64,000 nucleotides of DNA from an uncultured bacterium (GCA_905216145.1 CAJMST010000005.1:1-64000); one strand, 5' to 3'; shown: positions 44,575 to 53,513, counted from the stretch's first letter. Translations and numbers: made by a program. Notes: generated by a model not told the origin, from the sequence alone.

Positions 44575-44626
44575 CCTGCCAAAAAGGGACAGGTTTATTT
44601 TGGTAGGTTTTATCTGGGCAAACGCC
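44573..44626 (+). repeat. Dispersed hairpin repeat, family C, copy 4
   Basis: AACCTGCCAAAAAGGGACAG, GTTTATTTTGGTAGG, TTTTATCTGGGCAAACGCC. Its first two bases are the last two of the aguR stop codon. It runs straight into the duplicated segment D2 (44607-44962). Confidence 0.85.
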
Positions 44627-44962
44627 AACCGCCGCGAGAGAGCTGTTTTCCCTAGTGGCGGTCTTCTAGCAGAAAAACTAAGTGAGTAGGCTTTTTGCAG
44701 GAGGCCAAGCACGCCCTAAAACACCACAGCCCTGACCTGCGGTTTTATCGATCATTTGTCGTGATGTGCTCGGCAAGTTCAAAAAAGTCTACTCACTTGC
44801 ATCCGAGACGCACCAGATAGGCAAAATACCGCCGCGAAAGGGCCCCTGGTCCCTTCGCGGCGGTCATACGCCCCTGATTTTGCGACGATTTTGCCCGCTT
44901 GTTACTCGCTGTAGCGGGTGGCGATGGCAGCTTGTACCATGCCGGCACTCATGAGGTACGTC
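44607..44962. repeat. 356-bp duplicated segment, copy D2
   Basis: Partner of 36247-36602. Fills the 327-bp gap between aguR and the convergent ABC permease and includes the last 19 codons and stop of that permease. It carries the inverted pair AGTGAGTAGGCTTTTT / AAAAAAGTCTACTCACTT and two GC hairpins (ACCGCCG near 44629 and GCCGCGAAAGGG near 44831). It probably acts as a bidirectional terminator. Confidence 0.85.
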
Positions 44963-47103
44963 ACCAGGAAGTAGCCGCCGTAGGCTGCCAGGAAGATCGC
45001 GCAGGTGAGACCCACCGTGCCGCCGATGCTCATGTCGCCAAACGTACTCACCAGCTCGATAATCACCTTAAGTGCCACAAAGGAGTGCGCCAGGCCCACT
45101 GCCAGCGGGAACAGGAAGAACACCGCCTGCTGCGCCATCACCGAATGACGGATCTGGCGGTCATCGCAGCCAATCTGCGCCAGCACACGATAGCTGCGGC
45201 TGCCGTCGGCCACATTGGAGAGCTGCTGGATCGACAGTATCGCCGCGCACGCAACGACCAGTACAAAGCCAATGTAGATGGCCAGATAGCTAATCATGCC
45301 GTTCATTTGCGCTGCTTGCGTGTACATCTCGGAGCGTGTGATGAAGATTCCCCATGACCCTGGCTCCTTGCCGTCAACGAGCAGATTGTCGAGCAAAGTG
45401 TATTTAATGCTCTCGTCTGCCTCGGTCGTATCCATCCCCTGTTTGTAATTAACGAGCAGGCTACTGGAATACGGCTGCAGATTAAGTTGGGACAACAGCT
45501 CGTCGGCAACGACGACGGTACCCGGATTACTGCCCATCGCCGAGTTGGCGATGGCCGCCGTGTCCTTGTCCGACTTATCGGTTGCGGGCTTGAGCTCATG
45601 CCCGCCCAAGGTGAGGGTATGGCCGCCGGCCATGTACTTGGTGTACAGGTCGCCCAGCTCACCGCCCATATCACACGTAAGCAGGTACTGGTCGCGGCCA
45701 ATGCTCACCGGCTCCTCGCCCATCATCTGGCGCAGTTTGTTGTACTGGCTCGCCGGCGTCACAAACAGACCCATCGTATCGGCATTGCTACCCCCGAGCG
45801 CCTTGGGGAGCTTTTCGCCCATGGTCTTGCACATCTCACCCGCAGACACCGAAGGATTCGAGCCGCCAAGCGGGTAACTCAGATACGAATCGATCTGCAC
45901 ATGCTCACCGGCAACATCGGCGATATTGACCTTCTTGCCGGTCTCGTCGTTGTTGTCCGCCGGCTTGCGCTCGCCATGCCATGCAGCGTACAAATCGACC
46001 GTTGCATCGGCCAGCACCATGCGATCGGCCTCAGACGGATTGACATACTCCTTGTAGTAGTCGAGCGTTTCGGGCGTGTAATAGATATACGTCTGCGACA
46101 TATCGGCCGGCGTATAGCGCTCCAGATTCTCGTTCATCACGTTGGCAATCGACATACCGCACGTCACCGAGGTGATGGCCAAAAACAGGAGCATCGCGAT
46201 GACGCCCATCGAAAAGCACACCGTGTTGACCTTGGCCGCAAGCTGGCGCACGGTAAACATGTTGAGGCCGCGCCAATACACGCCGCGCAGGCTCTGCAGC
46301 AGCTTGATGAGCATGCCCGAGAGTCCCCAGAACAGGGCAAAGGTGCCAACTGTAACCATAGCGGTCGTAATACCAAACTGGTTCATGGCCTCTTGCAACT
46401 TGCTGTCCGTCGCGGTTAGCGGGAACCCATCACGTAGCAGACGGTAATAGGCCAAGCCCACAAGCACCACGCCCGCGGCAAAGATGGCAATCGCGATCCA
46501 GGGGTTGCGTGTCTTGATGCTCTCGTTGCGACGCTCGGCACCCATAAGCTCGATGAGTTTGGTACGACGCACGGCGCGAAGGTTCAGCAGTAGCGTGAGC
46601 ACAAACATCACGAGCATGCAGGCAAGGGTCAGGTTGAACGCATGCACCGAGAAAAAGAAGTGGAAATTGGCGATCTGTGTCTTAAAGAGCGAGGCCGTAA
46701 AGAACGTCATGAGCTGGGAGAGTCCCACACCTAGCACAATGCCGGCGACAAAGGCCACGACCGACACTATCACCGTCTCGAGCGCCATGATCGTGGCGAC
46801 GCGCCCGCGCCCCATGCCGAGCACCTGGTACAGGCCAAACTCCTTCTTGCGGCGTTTCATGATGAAGTTATTGGCATACACCATCAAAAAGGCCATGACA
46901 CCGGCCAAAAAGTACGTCAGGTCGCCGAGCATGCTGCCCATAACCTGCGCCAAGCCCTCTTCATCGATTCCGGCGATGTCGACCTGCACCGAGATGGTGT
47001 TAAAAGCATAGAAGACCGTGACGCCCAGGGTGAGCGTCAAAAGGTAAACGAGGTAGTCGCGGCCGGCGCGGCGGACGTTGCCCCAAGCGAGTTTACAGAG
47101 CAT
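44902..47103 (-). CDS. BceB-like ABC transporter permease
   Basis: Ten-helix permease of the bacitracin-export/resistance type. It opens MLCKLAWGNVRRAGRDYLVY and has four N-terminal helices containing the FtsX domain (FIMKRRKKEFGLYQVLGMGR is the typical cytoplasmic loop). A large external domain follows from about residue 330 to 590, then a second FtsX domain near the C-terminus. It is 733 residues. ATG at 47103 overlaps the ATPase stop by 11 nt. Such systems usually detect peptide antibiotics with a BceRS two-component system; none is adjacent. A tail fragment of a second copy lies at 36542-36602. Confidence 0.92.
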   Translation of the reverse strand: MLCKLAWGNVRRAGRDYLVYLLTLTLGVTVFYAFNTISVQVDIAGIDEEGLAQVMGSMLGDLTYFLAGVMAFLMVYANNFIMKRRKKEFGLYQVLGMGRGRVATIMALETVIVSVVAFVAGIVLGVGLSQLMTFFTASLFKTQIANFHFFFSVHAFNLTLACMLVMFVLTLLLNLRAVRRTKLIELMGAERRNESIKTRNPWIAIAIFAAGVVLVGLAYYRLLRDGFPLTATDSKLQEAMNQFGITTAMVTVGTFALFWGLSGMLIKLLQSLRGVYWRGLNMFTVRQLAAKVNTVCFSMGVIAMLLFLAITSVTCGMSIANVMNENLERYTPADMSQTYIYYTPETLDYYKEYVNPSEADRMVLADATVDLYAAWHGERKPADNNDETGKKVNIADVAGEHVQIDSYLSYPLGGSNPSVSAGEMCKTMGEKLPKALGGSNADTMGLFVTPASQYNKLRQMMGEEPVSIGRDQYLLTCDMGGELGDLYTKYMAGGHTLTLGGHELKPATDKSDKDTAAIANSAMGSNPGTVVVADELLSQLNLQPYSSSLLVNYKQGMDTTEADESIKYTLLDNLLVDGKEPGSWGIFITRSEMYTQAAQMNGMISYLAIYIGFVLVVACAAILSIQQLSNVADGSRSYRVLAQIGCDDRQIRHSVMAQQAVFFLFPLAVGLAHSFVALKVIIELVSTFGDMSIGGTVGLTCAIFLAAYGGYFLVTYLMSAGMVQAAIATRYSE

Positions 47104-47878
47104 CGGAGCCCTCACCGCCCATCATGGCAACGACCTCCATAATGCGGTCGAAGAACTCGCGACGGTCGGTGTCGCCGCGGCGCAGCTCGGTGAAGATCTT
47201 GCCGTCGCGGATAAACAGCACGCGGCTCGTGTAGCTGGCGGCAAAGCTGTCGTGCGTGACCATGAGCACGGTGGCACACAGGCGACGGTTGAGGGCCTCC
47301 AGGCTCTCGAGCAGCAGGCGAGCGCTCTTGGAATCGAGGGCGCCGGTGGGCTCGTCGGCCATGATCATGGTGGGGTCGGTGACGAGCGCGCGAGCCGCGG
47401 CAACGCGCTGCTGCTGACCGCCGGACATCTGGTAGGGATACTTGTCGAGCACCTGACTGATAGACAGGCGCGCTGCCACATCCTGCACGCGGGTCGAGAT
47501 CTCTGCCGAGTTTGTGCGGGCGATGGTGAGCGGCAGGGCGATGTTCTCGCGTGCCGTGAGCGTATCGAGCAGGTTGGAGTCCTGGAAGATAAAGCCGAGC
47601 TCCTCGCGGCGGAACTGCGAAAGCTTGGCCTGCTTCATGCGCGTTACGTCCTGGCCGTTGATGCGGATGGTGCCGCTCGTGGCGCTATCGATGGTCGACA
47701 CGCAGTTGAGCAACGTCGACTTGCCCGAGCCCGAAGCGCCCATGATGCCAACGAATTCACCGCGGTTGACGGTAAAGCTGACGTCGTTGAGCGCACGGGT
47801 CACGTTGCCCAGCGCTCCATATACCTTTTCGAGATGCGCGACCTCCAGTACCGGGGTCGCCATGTGCGTGGTTTGCAT
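47093..47878 (-). CDS. BceA-like ABC transporter ATP-binding protein
   Basis: ATPase of the pair with the following permease. Walker A GASGSGKST, Q-loop FIFQDSNLLD, signature MSGGQQQRVAAARAL, Walker B MIMADEPTGALD and H-loop MVTHDSFAA. At 261 residues it is normal for BceA/SalX proteins, which carry a slightly longer C-terminus. ATG at 47878 follows AAAGGACTCGGT. It is translationally coupled to the permease by overlap. Confidence 0.94.
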   Translation of the reverse strand: MQTTHMATPVLEVAHLEKVYGALGNVTRALNDVSFTVNRGEFVGIMGASGSGKSTLLNCVSTIDSATSGTIRINGQDVTRMKQAKLSQFRREELGFIFQDSNLLDTLTARENIALPLTIARTNSAEISTRVQDVAARLSISQVLDKYPYQMSGGQQQRVAAARALVTDPTMIMADEPTGALDSKSARLLLESLEALNRRLCATVLMVTHDSFAASYTSRVLFIRDGKIFTELRRGDTDRREFFDRIMEVVAMMGGEGSDAL

Positions 47879-48026
47879 ACCGAGTCCTTTCTTGCGATTA
47901 GTCTACGGCATCTATAGTCGCAAGAAGCCGAGTCGGCTACCATCGATATGGCTTACGCTTGCCTTACCGTTGTGTAAGGTGCGGGTAGTTAGCCTGTCAC
48001 GTGTTGATGTTGAGAGAGGACTCCTG

Positions 48027-49016
48027 TTGAAGACTGTTCATGTTGCCGCTGGGATCATTCGCAAGGAAGGATCCGACGAGCTACTGGCCGTACAGCGCGG
48101 CTATGGCGACATGCAGGGACTTTGGGAGTTTCCCGGCGGCAAACTCATGCGCGGCGAGACACCCGAAGACGCCGTGCGCCGCGAACTTATGGAAGAGCTG
48201 CAGGTAAAAGTCACCAACCTGCGCGATTTCTATACCGTTGAGTACGACTACCCAGATTTTCATCTCTCCATGGAGTGCTACTACTGCTCGCTGGCTAAAG
48301 AGTCTGGCAAACCCCAGAAGCATGACCGTCAGCTCGATATCCGCTGGATTCCACGCACCTCACTTGCCACCGTTGAGTGGATGCCTGCCGACAAGGGGCT
48401 TATCGACGCTCTGATTGACTTGAAGGAAGATCGGCTTGAGACCAACGGCACTGCCAACGACGCCGAGGCCATCGCGACCGACGAGCCCGCCACCAAACCC
48501 AAGCGCGCACCTAAGCGCCGCAGCAAGAAGCGTCCCAAGCCCGGTCTGCTCGACGGCATCGATACCTCGGACCTCTCCGCTGACGAGCGCGAACTGGTCC
48601 GCCGTCGCGCCGCCATCAAAAAGTCCATGAAGGGAAACAAGCGCGCCAACACCAAGCCCGAGCTGCTCGTACGTCAGCGCCTACGGGCCGCGGGCCTTAC
48701 GGGCTATCGTTTGGAATGGAAGGTACCCGGCAAGCCCGACATAGCCTTCCCCGGCCGCAAGATCGCCATCTTTGTCAACGGCTGCTTTTGGCACCGTTGT
48801 CCCAAATGCAATCCAAGCCAGCCCAAGCGCAACGTTGAGTTTTGGGAGGCAAAGTTCCGTCGCAACGTCGAGCGCGACCGAGCTGCCGTGGCAGCACTCA
48901 CCGAAATGGGCTGGACGCCCATAACCATCTGGGAATGCGAACTCAAAAAGGACCGCATCGACGCCACTATGGAAAAGGTCATCGAGCAGGTGCGCGCCGC
49001 AGAGCCGAAGCGCTAG
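48027..49016 (+). CDS. NUDIX hydrolase fused to a Vsr-type endonuclease
   Basis: Two domains in one 329-residue protein. Residues 1-130 are a MutT-like NUDIX domain: GYGDMQGLWEFPGG, then the NUDIX box GKLMRGETPEDAVRRELMEE, with W/Y positions typical of 8-oxo-dGTP or CTP pyrophosphatases. Residues 135-195 are a basic, Lys/Arg/Pro-rich linker (KPKRAPKRRSKKRPKP). Residues 196-320 match very short patch repair (Vsr) endonucleases: NKRANTKPELLVRQRLRAAG, KVPGKPDIAFPGRKIAIF with Asp238, GCFWHRCPKC (His256), NVERDRAAV and WECELKKD. The start is TTG at 48027 behind GAGAGGA; no ATG fits. No dcm methylase is nearby. Fusion suggests a combined nucleotide-pool and mismatch repair role; that is inference. 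Confidence 0.9.
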   Translation: MKTVHVAAGIIRKEGSDELLAVQRGYGDMQGLWEFPGGKLMRGETPEDAVRRELMEELQVKVTNLRDFYTVEYDYPDFHLSMECYYCSLAKESGKPQKHDRQLDIRWIPRTSLATVEWMPADKGLIDALIDLKEDRLETNGTANDAEAIATDEPATKPKRAPKRRSKKRPKPGLLDGIDTSDLSADERELVRRRAAIKKSMKGNKRANTKPELLVRQRLRAAGLTGYRLEWKVPGKPDIAFPGRKIAIFVNGCFWHRCPKCNPSQPKRNVEFWEAKFRRNVERDRAAVAALTEMGWTPITIWECELKKDRIDATMEKVIEQVRAAEPKR

Positions 49017-49504
49017 GAGCGAGCATTCACACGCTCCGCACGTCCACGCCACATCCACGCCACAAACCTTAGAAAGCCCTTAAGCCCCAAACCTTTCAAG
49101 AGTGTTACTCGATAGCTTTGACCTGCGGTTTCATCGTAACGTCAAACCAGGTTAAGCCTTTCTTTAGCGCTTCTTTGCGACGTCCGCGGCATAATACTGC
49201 CAACGCACGGGACCTAGCAGCACACCCTGTGCGCAACCTTTTGGTGGACATCGAGGAGGCCGCATAAGCATGCATTCTTCCAATGACGCAGCACAGCAGC
49301 CATCCCTAAAACATGCGAACCTTTTCTCCTTCCCCCCGACACAGAGAAACGGCCTCCTCGACTCCCCCGCCACAAAAGCCAAACGCTCAACAAACCAGAG
49401 CCACAACTTGCGAGCATCGTTCGAAAAGCTCCAAGCATCTCTAGACAAGGCGTTCCCCGAACAGGCAAGAGCAATCTAAGTCCATCGCGCTTTATACTGA
49501 TGCC
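49017..49504. other. 488-bp gap with one doubtful small frame
   Basis: Mostly A/C-rich sequence. An ATG at 49270 opens 69 codons to 49479 (MHSSNDAAQQPSLKHANLFS...), with GGAGG 12 nt upstream. The protein is polar with no recognisable family, so it may be spurious. No strong hairpin is seen. Confidence 0.5.
49270..49479 (+). CDS. Doubtful 69-codon frame
   Basis: The only support is a GGAGG at somewhat long spacing and the position in an otherwise empty gap. Composition is polar, and the C-terminus (RASFEKLQASLDKAFPEQAR) could be helical. No family is recognised. Confidence 0.25.
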   Translation: MHSSNDAAQQPSLKHANLFSFPPTQRNGLLDSPATKAKRSTNQSHNLRASFEKLQASLDKAFPEQARAI

Positions 49505-50443
49505 ATGCGAAACATGGATCACATAGAATTGCACCGCGGAGGACGCGAGGAAGCGTTTCCCGAGACCGCCGAAGACTGGCCCTATATTGCCGAACGCGCA
49601 GAATTCGCTCGCTATCCGGGCAATTCCGTCCCCTGGCACTGGCATTCCGAAGTTGAGCTTTTCTACATGGAGCAGGGAGCGATTGACTATCGAACGCGCG
49701 CGGCTCATGAGCACGTACGCTTTGAGGAAGGGTCCGCCGGCTTTATCAACGGCGGCGTTTTGCACAGCACGCTGCAATCACCCAATTCGGCACCAGCCAT
49801 TCAAATGTTGCATATCTTTCAGCCGTCGATGCTCGGCGATCCCGCGGGACGCCTTCAAAAGCGCTATATCAATCCTTTGCTGCAATGTCGAGGCGTCGAT
49901 GTGCTCAAATGGTCGCCCACCAACTCCGACGATATGCCCTTTATCGATTTGCTAAAGAGTTCCTTTAACCACGACCTTCAACGGCCGCAGAACGAGATGG
50001 CGCTTCGGAATAGCTTGTCAGAGCTCTGGATTCAGATTTACGCCAAGGCTGAACCGCTCTTTTCCTCCGACAACGCCTCTTGGATGACCAACCGCGACGT
50101 ACAGTTCAAGGCAATCCTGGACTATATCCGTGCAAACTATGCAGCCGCTATAGATGTGCCCCAGATGGCATCTGCAGCCGGCGTAAGCGAAAGAGAGTGT
50201 TACCGCATTATCGAAACTTGCGCAGGAACGACCCCGGCGACATATCTGCGCGCATACCGCGTAAACCGTGCTTGCGAACTTTTGGCACACACCACGCGAA
50301 CGGTCCAGACAGTCGCGCGCCAATGCGGCTTTGCGACAGCAAGCCATCTTGGCCAGGTATTTAAAGAACAAATGGGATGCACTCCTTCGAGCTATCGAGC
50401 AGCGAGTCAGAATCTCGATAGTACCAGGCAGAAATCCCGCTAG
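49505..50443 (+). CDS. AraC-family transcriptional regulator
   Basis: The N-terminal half is a cupin-like sensor (VPWHWHSEVELFYMEQGAID). The C-terminal 100 residues hold two HTH motifs (IDVPQMASAAGVSERECYRI, then TVQTVARQCGFATASHLGQV) followed by FKEQMGCTPSSYR, the AraC signature end. It is 312 residues. ATG at 49505 or at 49514. It is followed 56 bp later by a HAD phosphatase gene on the same strand and may control it. Effector unknown; the sensor type is common for sugar metabolism regulators. Confidence 0.92.
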   Translation: MRNMDHIELHRGGREEAFPETAEDWPYIAERAEFARYPGNSVPWHWHSEVELFYMEQGAIDYRTRAAHEHVRFEEGSAGFINGGVLHSTLQSPNSAPAIQMLHIFQPSMLGDPAGRLQKRYINPLLQCRGVDVLKWSPTNSDDMPFIDLLKSSFNHDLQRPQNEMALRNSLSELWIQIYAKAEPLFSSDNASWMTNRDVQFKAILDYIRANYAAAIDVPQMASAAGVSERECYRIIETCAGTTPATYLRAYRVNRACELLAHTTRTVQTVARQCGFATASHLGQVFKEQMGCTPSSYRAASQNLDSTRQKSR

Positions 50444-50499
50444 CCCTTCTTCTGTCACTGCATCAAACTTGCAGGCAAACAACGGATAGGAGCTACTAT

Positions 50500-51123
50500 A
50501 TGAAGTACTTTGACTATATCGTGTTTGACGTTGATGGGACATTGGCAGATACAGAAGAAAGCGTGCTGTCATCGCTTGGCCAGATTATCCAAGAAGAAAC
50601 CGGCAAAACGCTCCCCCGACACGAGCTTGATTTTGCCCTCGGCATACCCGGCAAGAACGCCCTTGAGAAACTTGGAATCTACTCACAGGCAACGCTGGAT
50701 CGCTGGTGCCAAGTTGCCGCCAGCTTTAAAAGCACCATCAGCGTGTTTCCCGGCTTGCACGAAGTTATCGCAACACTCTCCGACAACGGCTGCAAACTTG
50801 GCATCGTCTCCTCACGCGCGCGCGACGAATACGCAGAAGAAATTGCACCCCTTGGCTTCGATAAGTATTTTGAGCACATCATCCTTGTCGAAGACACAAC
50901 CGAACATAAACCCGCACCCGCTCCCATGCTCGAATATCTCCGGCGTACGGGCGCGAATCCTGGCAACGTCGTCTACGTTGGCGACACCGTCTACGACGAA
51001 CAATGCGCAACTTCGGCAGGAGTCAGTTTTGCCAGAGCGGCATGGGGATCACACCAAGACATCCCAAACGCCACCTACAACCTCAAAACCCCCAACGACC
51101 TGCTAACCCTAACAACCAAGTAA
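50500..51123 (+). CDS. HAD-superfamily hydrolase (phosphoglycolate phosphatase-like)
   Basis: The nucleophile motif FDVDGTLADTEES, Thr/Ser motif LGIVSSRARDE, Lys in EHKPAPAPMLEYL and the acidic motif YVGDTVYDEQCA show a complete HAD phosphatase with a helical cap domain (residues 15-80). It is 207 residues, near the Gph/PpaX size. ATG at 50500 with TAGGAGCT upstream. Substrate cannot be assigned; phosphosugars are likely given the neighbourhood. Confidence 0.92.
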   Translation: MKYFDYIVFDVDGTLADTEESVLSSLGQIIQEETGKTLPRHELDFALGIPGKNALEKLGIYSQATLDRWCQVAASFKSTISVFPGLHEVIATLSDNGCKLGIVSSRARDEYAEEIAPLGFDKYFEHIILVEDTTEHKPAPAPMLEYLRRTGANPGNVVYVGDTVYDEQCATSAGVSFARAAWGSHQDIPNATYNLKTPNDLLTLTTK

Positions 51124-51457
51124 CCCCCCGCGCCCCACCCTTTCAGCCCCAACGCCACAAGGGCGACGATCTCGAGTAGGTCAACCCGGGAGGGACGAGG
51201 GCTTAGTTCCCCAATCTTTCCGCAGGGGGCAAAAAGCAACGTCTTATTTTTCCGACACTAACGCCACAAGGGCGATTGAGCAGGACGGTTTGGGCGGGTC
51301 CCGTACTTAGTTTCCAAAATCATTCCGCAGCGCGAAGGCCCCCGTTGTCAACGCTTCGAAGAAGCAAGACAACGGGGGCCTTCATGCGCGAGGACGTTTT
51401 GGAAACTAAGTACGGGACCCGCCCAAACCGTCCGGTGGGATCAGAGTACCCTTGCTG
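51124..51457. other. 334-bp gap: truncated and complete family A hairpins
   Basis: A half-element (GGCTTAGTTCCCC, AATCTTTCCGCAGGG; about 51205-51232) precedes the complete family A hairpin at 51283-51433. AACGCCACAAGGGCGA occurs twice (about 51151 and 51260), suggesting tandem duplication of this region followed by decay of one copy. Confidence 0.6.
51283..51433 (-). ncRNA. Nested 3' hairpin, family A, downstream of the aldolase gene
   Basis: The longest copy. It starts 24 nt after the aldolase stop, with an outer arm of about 37 bp (GGACGGTTTGGGCGGGTCCC...), loop strands GTCCTCGCGCATG and CGCGCTGCGGAATG, an inner stem AAGGCCCCCGTTGTC with its complement, and an apical GCTTC/GAAGC with a TTC loop. 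Confidence 0.75.
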
Positions 51458-52315
51458 TTACTCTGCTTTGCCCACAGAGTTGAGGTTGGTCATGCGAATC
51501 TTAACCAGCTCGGTGATCTCACGCATGCCCTCCTTGGCCGGCTTCTTGGGATCGAAGCAAGCAGGGTTCTCGGCCATGTAGGCCATGAAGCCCTTGGTGT
51601 AGGCCTGACGCAGCTCGGTGGCGTAGTTAACCTTGCAGATGCCGTTCTTCACAGCCTCGGCAACCTGCTCATCGGGCACACCGGAGGTGCCGTGCAGAAC
51701 CAGCGGCACGTCGACGGCGTCGCGAATGGCCTTGACCACGGACTGCTCGATGTGCGGATCGCTCGTGTACACACCGTGGCTGGTGCCAACGCCAATTGCG
51801 AGGGAGGTGCAGCCGGTACGCTCGACGAACTCCTTGGCCTCGGCAGGATCGGTGTAGGGGCTCTCGCCCTCAACCGCGGGACCGTCGTCCTCCTTGCCGC
51901 CAACCTTACCGAGCTCGGCCTCGACGGGCACGCCCATGGCGCGGCCAGCGTCGGCAACGGACTTGGTCAGGGCGATGTTGTCCTCGAAGGACTCGTGCGA
52001 ACCGTCGATCATGACAGAGGTGTAGCCCGTGCGGAAAGCCTGCATGCAGCGGTCATAGCCATCGCCGTGATCGAGGTGCAGAGCGACGGGCACGGAAGCG
52101 CGCTCGGCGGCAGCCTTGACCATGCCGTAGAAGTAGTCCAGACCAGCGGTCTTGATGGTGCCCGGGGTGGTCTGCATGATGACGGGGGACTTGGTCTCCT
52201 CGGCAGCGGCCAGAACGGCCATAACAAACTCGAGGTTCTCGACGTTGAACGCGCCAACAGCGTAGTGGCCGGCCTGAGCGTCCTTGAGCATCTTTTCGGT
52301 GGTAACAAGTGCCAT
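51458..52315 (-). CDS. Class II fructose/tagatose-bisphosphate aldolase
   Basis: Zinc-dependent ketose-bisphosphate aldolase. The N-terminus GHYAVGAFNVENLEFVMAVL, zinc ligand motif VALHLDHGDGYD, the acidic EAELGKVGGKEDD and the phosphate-binding VLHGTSGVPDEQV are all present. At 285 residues it is close to GatY/KbaY (tagatose-1,6-bisphosphate) and to short FbaA proteins. With lacA, lacB and lacC in the same window, tagatose-bisphosphate cleavage is attractive but not proven. ATG at 52315 follows GAGAGGAG; the open frame upstream has no homology. It is divergent from a DeoR gene. Confidence 0.9.
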   Translation of the reverse strand: MALVTTEKMLKDAQAGHYAVGAFNVENLEFVMAVLAAAEETKSPVIMQTTPGTIKTAGLDYFYGMVKAAAERASVPVALHLDHGDGYDRCMQAFRTGYTSVMIDGSHESFEDNIALTKSVADAGRAMGVPVEAELGKVGGKEDDGPAVEGESPYTDPAEAKEFVERTGCTSLAIGVGTSHGVYTSDPHIEQSVVKAIRDAVDVPLVLHGTSGVPDEQVAEAVKNGICKVNYATELRQAYTKGFMAYMAENPACFDPKKPAKEGMREITELVKIRMTNLNSVGKAE

Positions 52316-52650
52316 GAGCGTTTGCTCCTCTCCCTCGCCCGCATCTGGACATCGGGCGTAGTTGTTCACAAGGCGTTTTACCTTGCGTTTTGCTGCGCTC
52401 ATTGTATGAAATTCAGCAGCTTTGCACGTGCGAGATATTGAGCCCATGCAGGTCAATACAGTCATTTTTGAAAAGCAAACGGAAGGAATTTGAGCCGAGT
52501 GGACATGTTCGATATTGAATTTTGTGCGTTCAGCGTCTTTCTTTTATAGAAAAGATAAGTAATCGAAAGGCGTTTTCTTACTCAAAAAGAAAATGAACGA
52601 AAATAGACTCAACACAATTCCTGCAAATTTCAGACGATGATGGAGCAACT
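52316..52650. promoter_or_regulatory. Divergent promoter region aldolase / DeoR
   Basis: 335 bp, A/T-rich in its right half, with GTTCGATATTGAATTTTGTG and repeated A-rich tracts (AAAAGAAAATGAACGAAAAT). DeoR proteins favour such direct repeats, but no clear site can be singled out. No gene is seen. Confidence 0.4.
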
Positions 52651-53454
52651 ATGGCCCATGCAACAACCCGAGCTTTCGCCGATGAGCGTCGTGCCGCCAT
52701 CATGGAGATGCTCGAGCATAATGCCTCGGTGCAGGTAGCAGAAATCGCCCAGACCTTTGGTGTGTCCTCCGTCACCGCCCGCGCCGACTTGGACGCCCTC
52801 GCCGAGTCCGGCAAGCTGCGCCGCACGCATGGTGGCGCTGTGTCGCTCCAGAAGCGGCTGACCGTATCCACCCAGGATCGCCGCATCAACGTCAATGTCG
52901 CCGCCAAGCAGGCCATCGCACAAAGCGCCATTGAACTCGTCGGCAACGGTGACACCCTGCTCGTCGACTCGGGCACCACGGCGCTCGAGTTTGTCCGGCT
53001 CCTCGATCAACGCGACGGTATCACCGTCATCACAGCAGACATTACCATTGCCGATTATATCGACGAGAGCATGCCCTCGGTCGATGTCGTCATGCTGGGC
53101 GGGGCGCTGCGCAAAGGCCATCGTTATCTGTACGGACCGCTCACTATGCAGGCGCTTCAAACGGTCCACGCCGACCTTGCCGTCATGTGCCCCGGCGCTT
53201 TTGTTCCCGGCTGTGGCTTTACGACCGACTTTCCGCAGATGGCCGAGACCAAAACAGCCATGATCTCCGCCGCCCGTCAAAGCGTCGCCCTCATGGACAA
53301 CAGCAAGGTTAACGGACGAGGCATGTACCGCTTTGCCGAACTGACCGATGTCAACACCATCGTGATGGACCGCGACCCCGATCATGCCGTCGCCACCTCG
53401 ATCGCCGAGGCCACTGACAGCTCACGCCCAGCCCTCGTCATCGCCGGCGCTTAA
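52651..53454 (+). CDS. DeoR-family sugar-phosphate-responsive repressor
   Basis: N-terminal DeoR HTH (ERRAAIMEMLEHNASVQVAE, IAQTFGVSSVTARADLDALA, then RTHGGAV) and a C-terminal sugar-phosphate sensor with DSGTTALEFVRLL, VVMLGGALRKGH and the closing MDNSKVNGRGMYRFAEL. It is 267 residues. ATG at 52651, with no strong ribosome binding site (GATGGAGCAACT). It is divergent from the aldolase gene, which it probably regulates. It may also act on lacABC, whose operator-like sites (63006-63081) have no adjacent regulator. That second role is inference. Confidence 0.92.
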   Translation: MAHATTRAFADERRAAIMEMLEHNASVQVAEIAQTFGVSSVTARADLDALAESGKLRRTHGGAVSLQKRLTVSTQDRRINVNVAAKQAIAQSAIELVGNGDTLLVDSGTTALEFVRLLDQRDGITVITADITIADYIDESMPSVDVVMLGGALRKGHRYLYGPLTMQALQTVHADLAVMCPGAFVPGCGFTTDFPQMAETKTAMISAARQSVALMDNSKVNGRGMYRFAELTDVNTIVMDRDPDHAVATSIAEATDSSRPALVIAGA

Positions 53455-53460
53455 ACAAAA

Positions 53461-53489
53461 ACCACCACAAAGGTCTCCTTTGTGGTGGT
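53461..53489. terminator. Bidirectional terminator, deoR / flavodiiron gene
   Basis: ACCACCACAAAGG pairs with CCTTTGTGGTGGT around TCT. On the minus strand it is followed by TTTTTGTTT, making it a good terminator for the flavodiiron gene; it lies 6 nt after the deoR stop. Confidence 0.8.
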
Positions 53490-53513
53490 TGAGCATCAGA
53501 AGTGAATGTGTCG

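Noticed and set aside
52507..52600. A specific DeoR operator in the aldolase-deoR spacer
   Set aside because: Several A-rich direct repeats are possible and none stands out enough to place a site.
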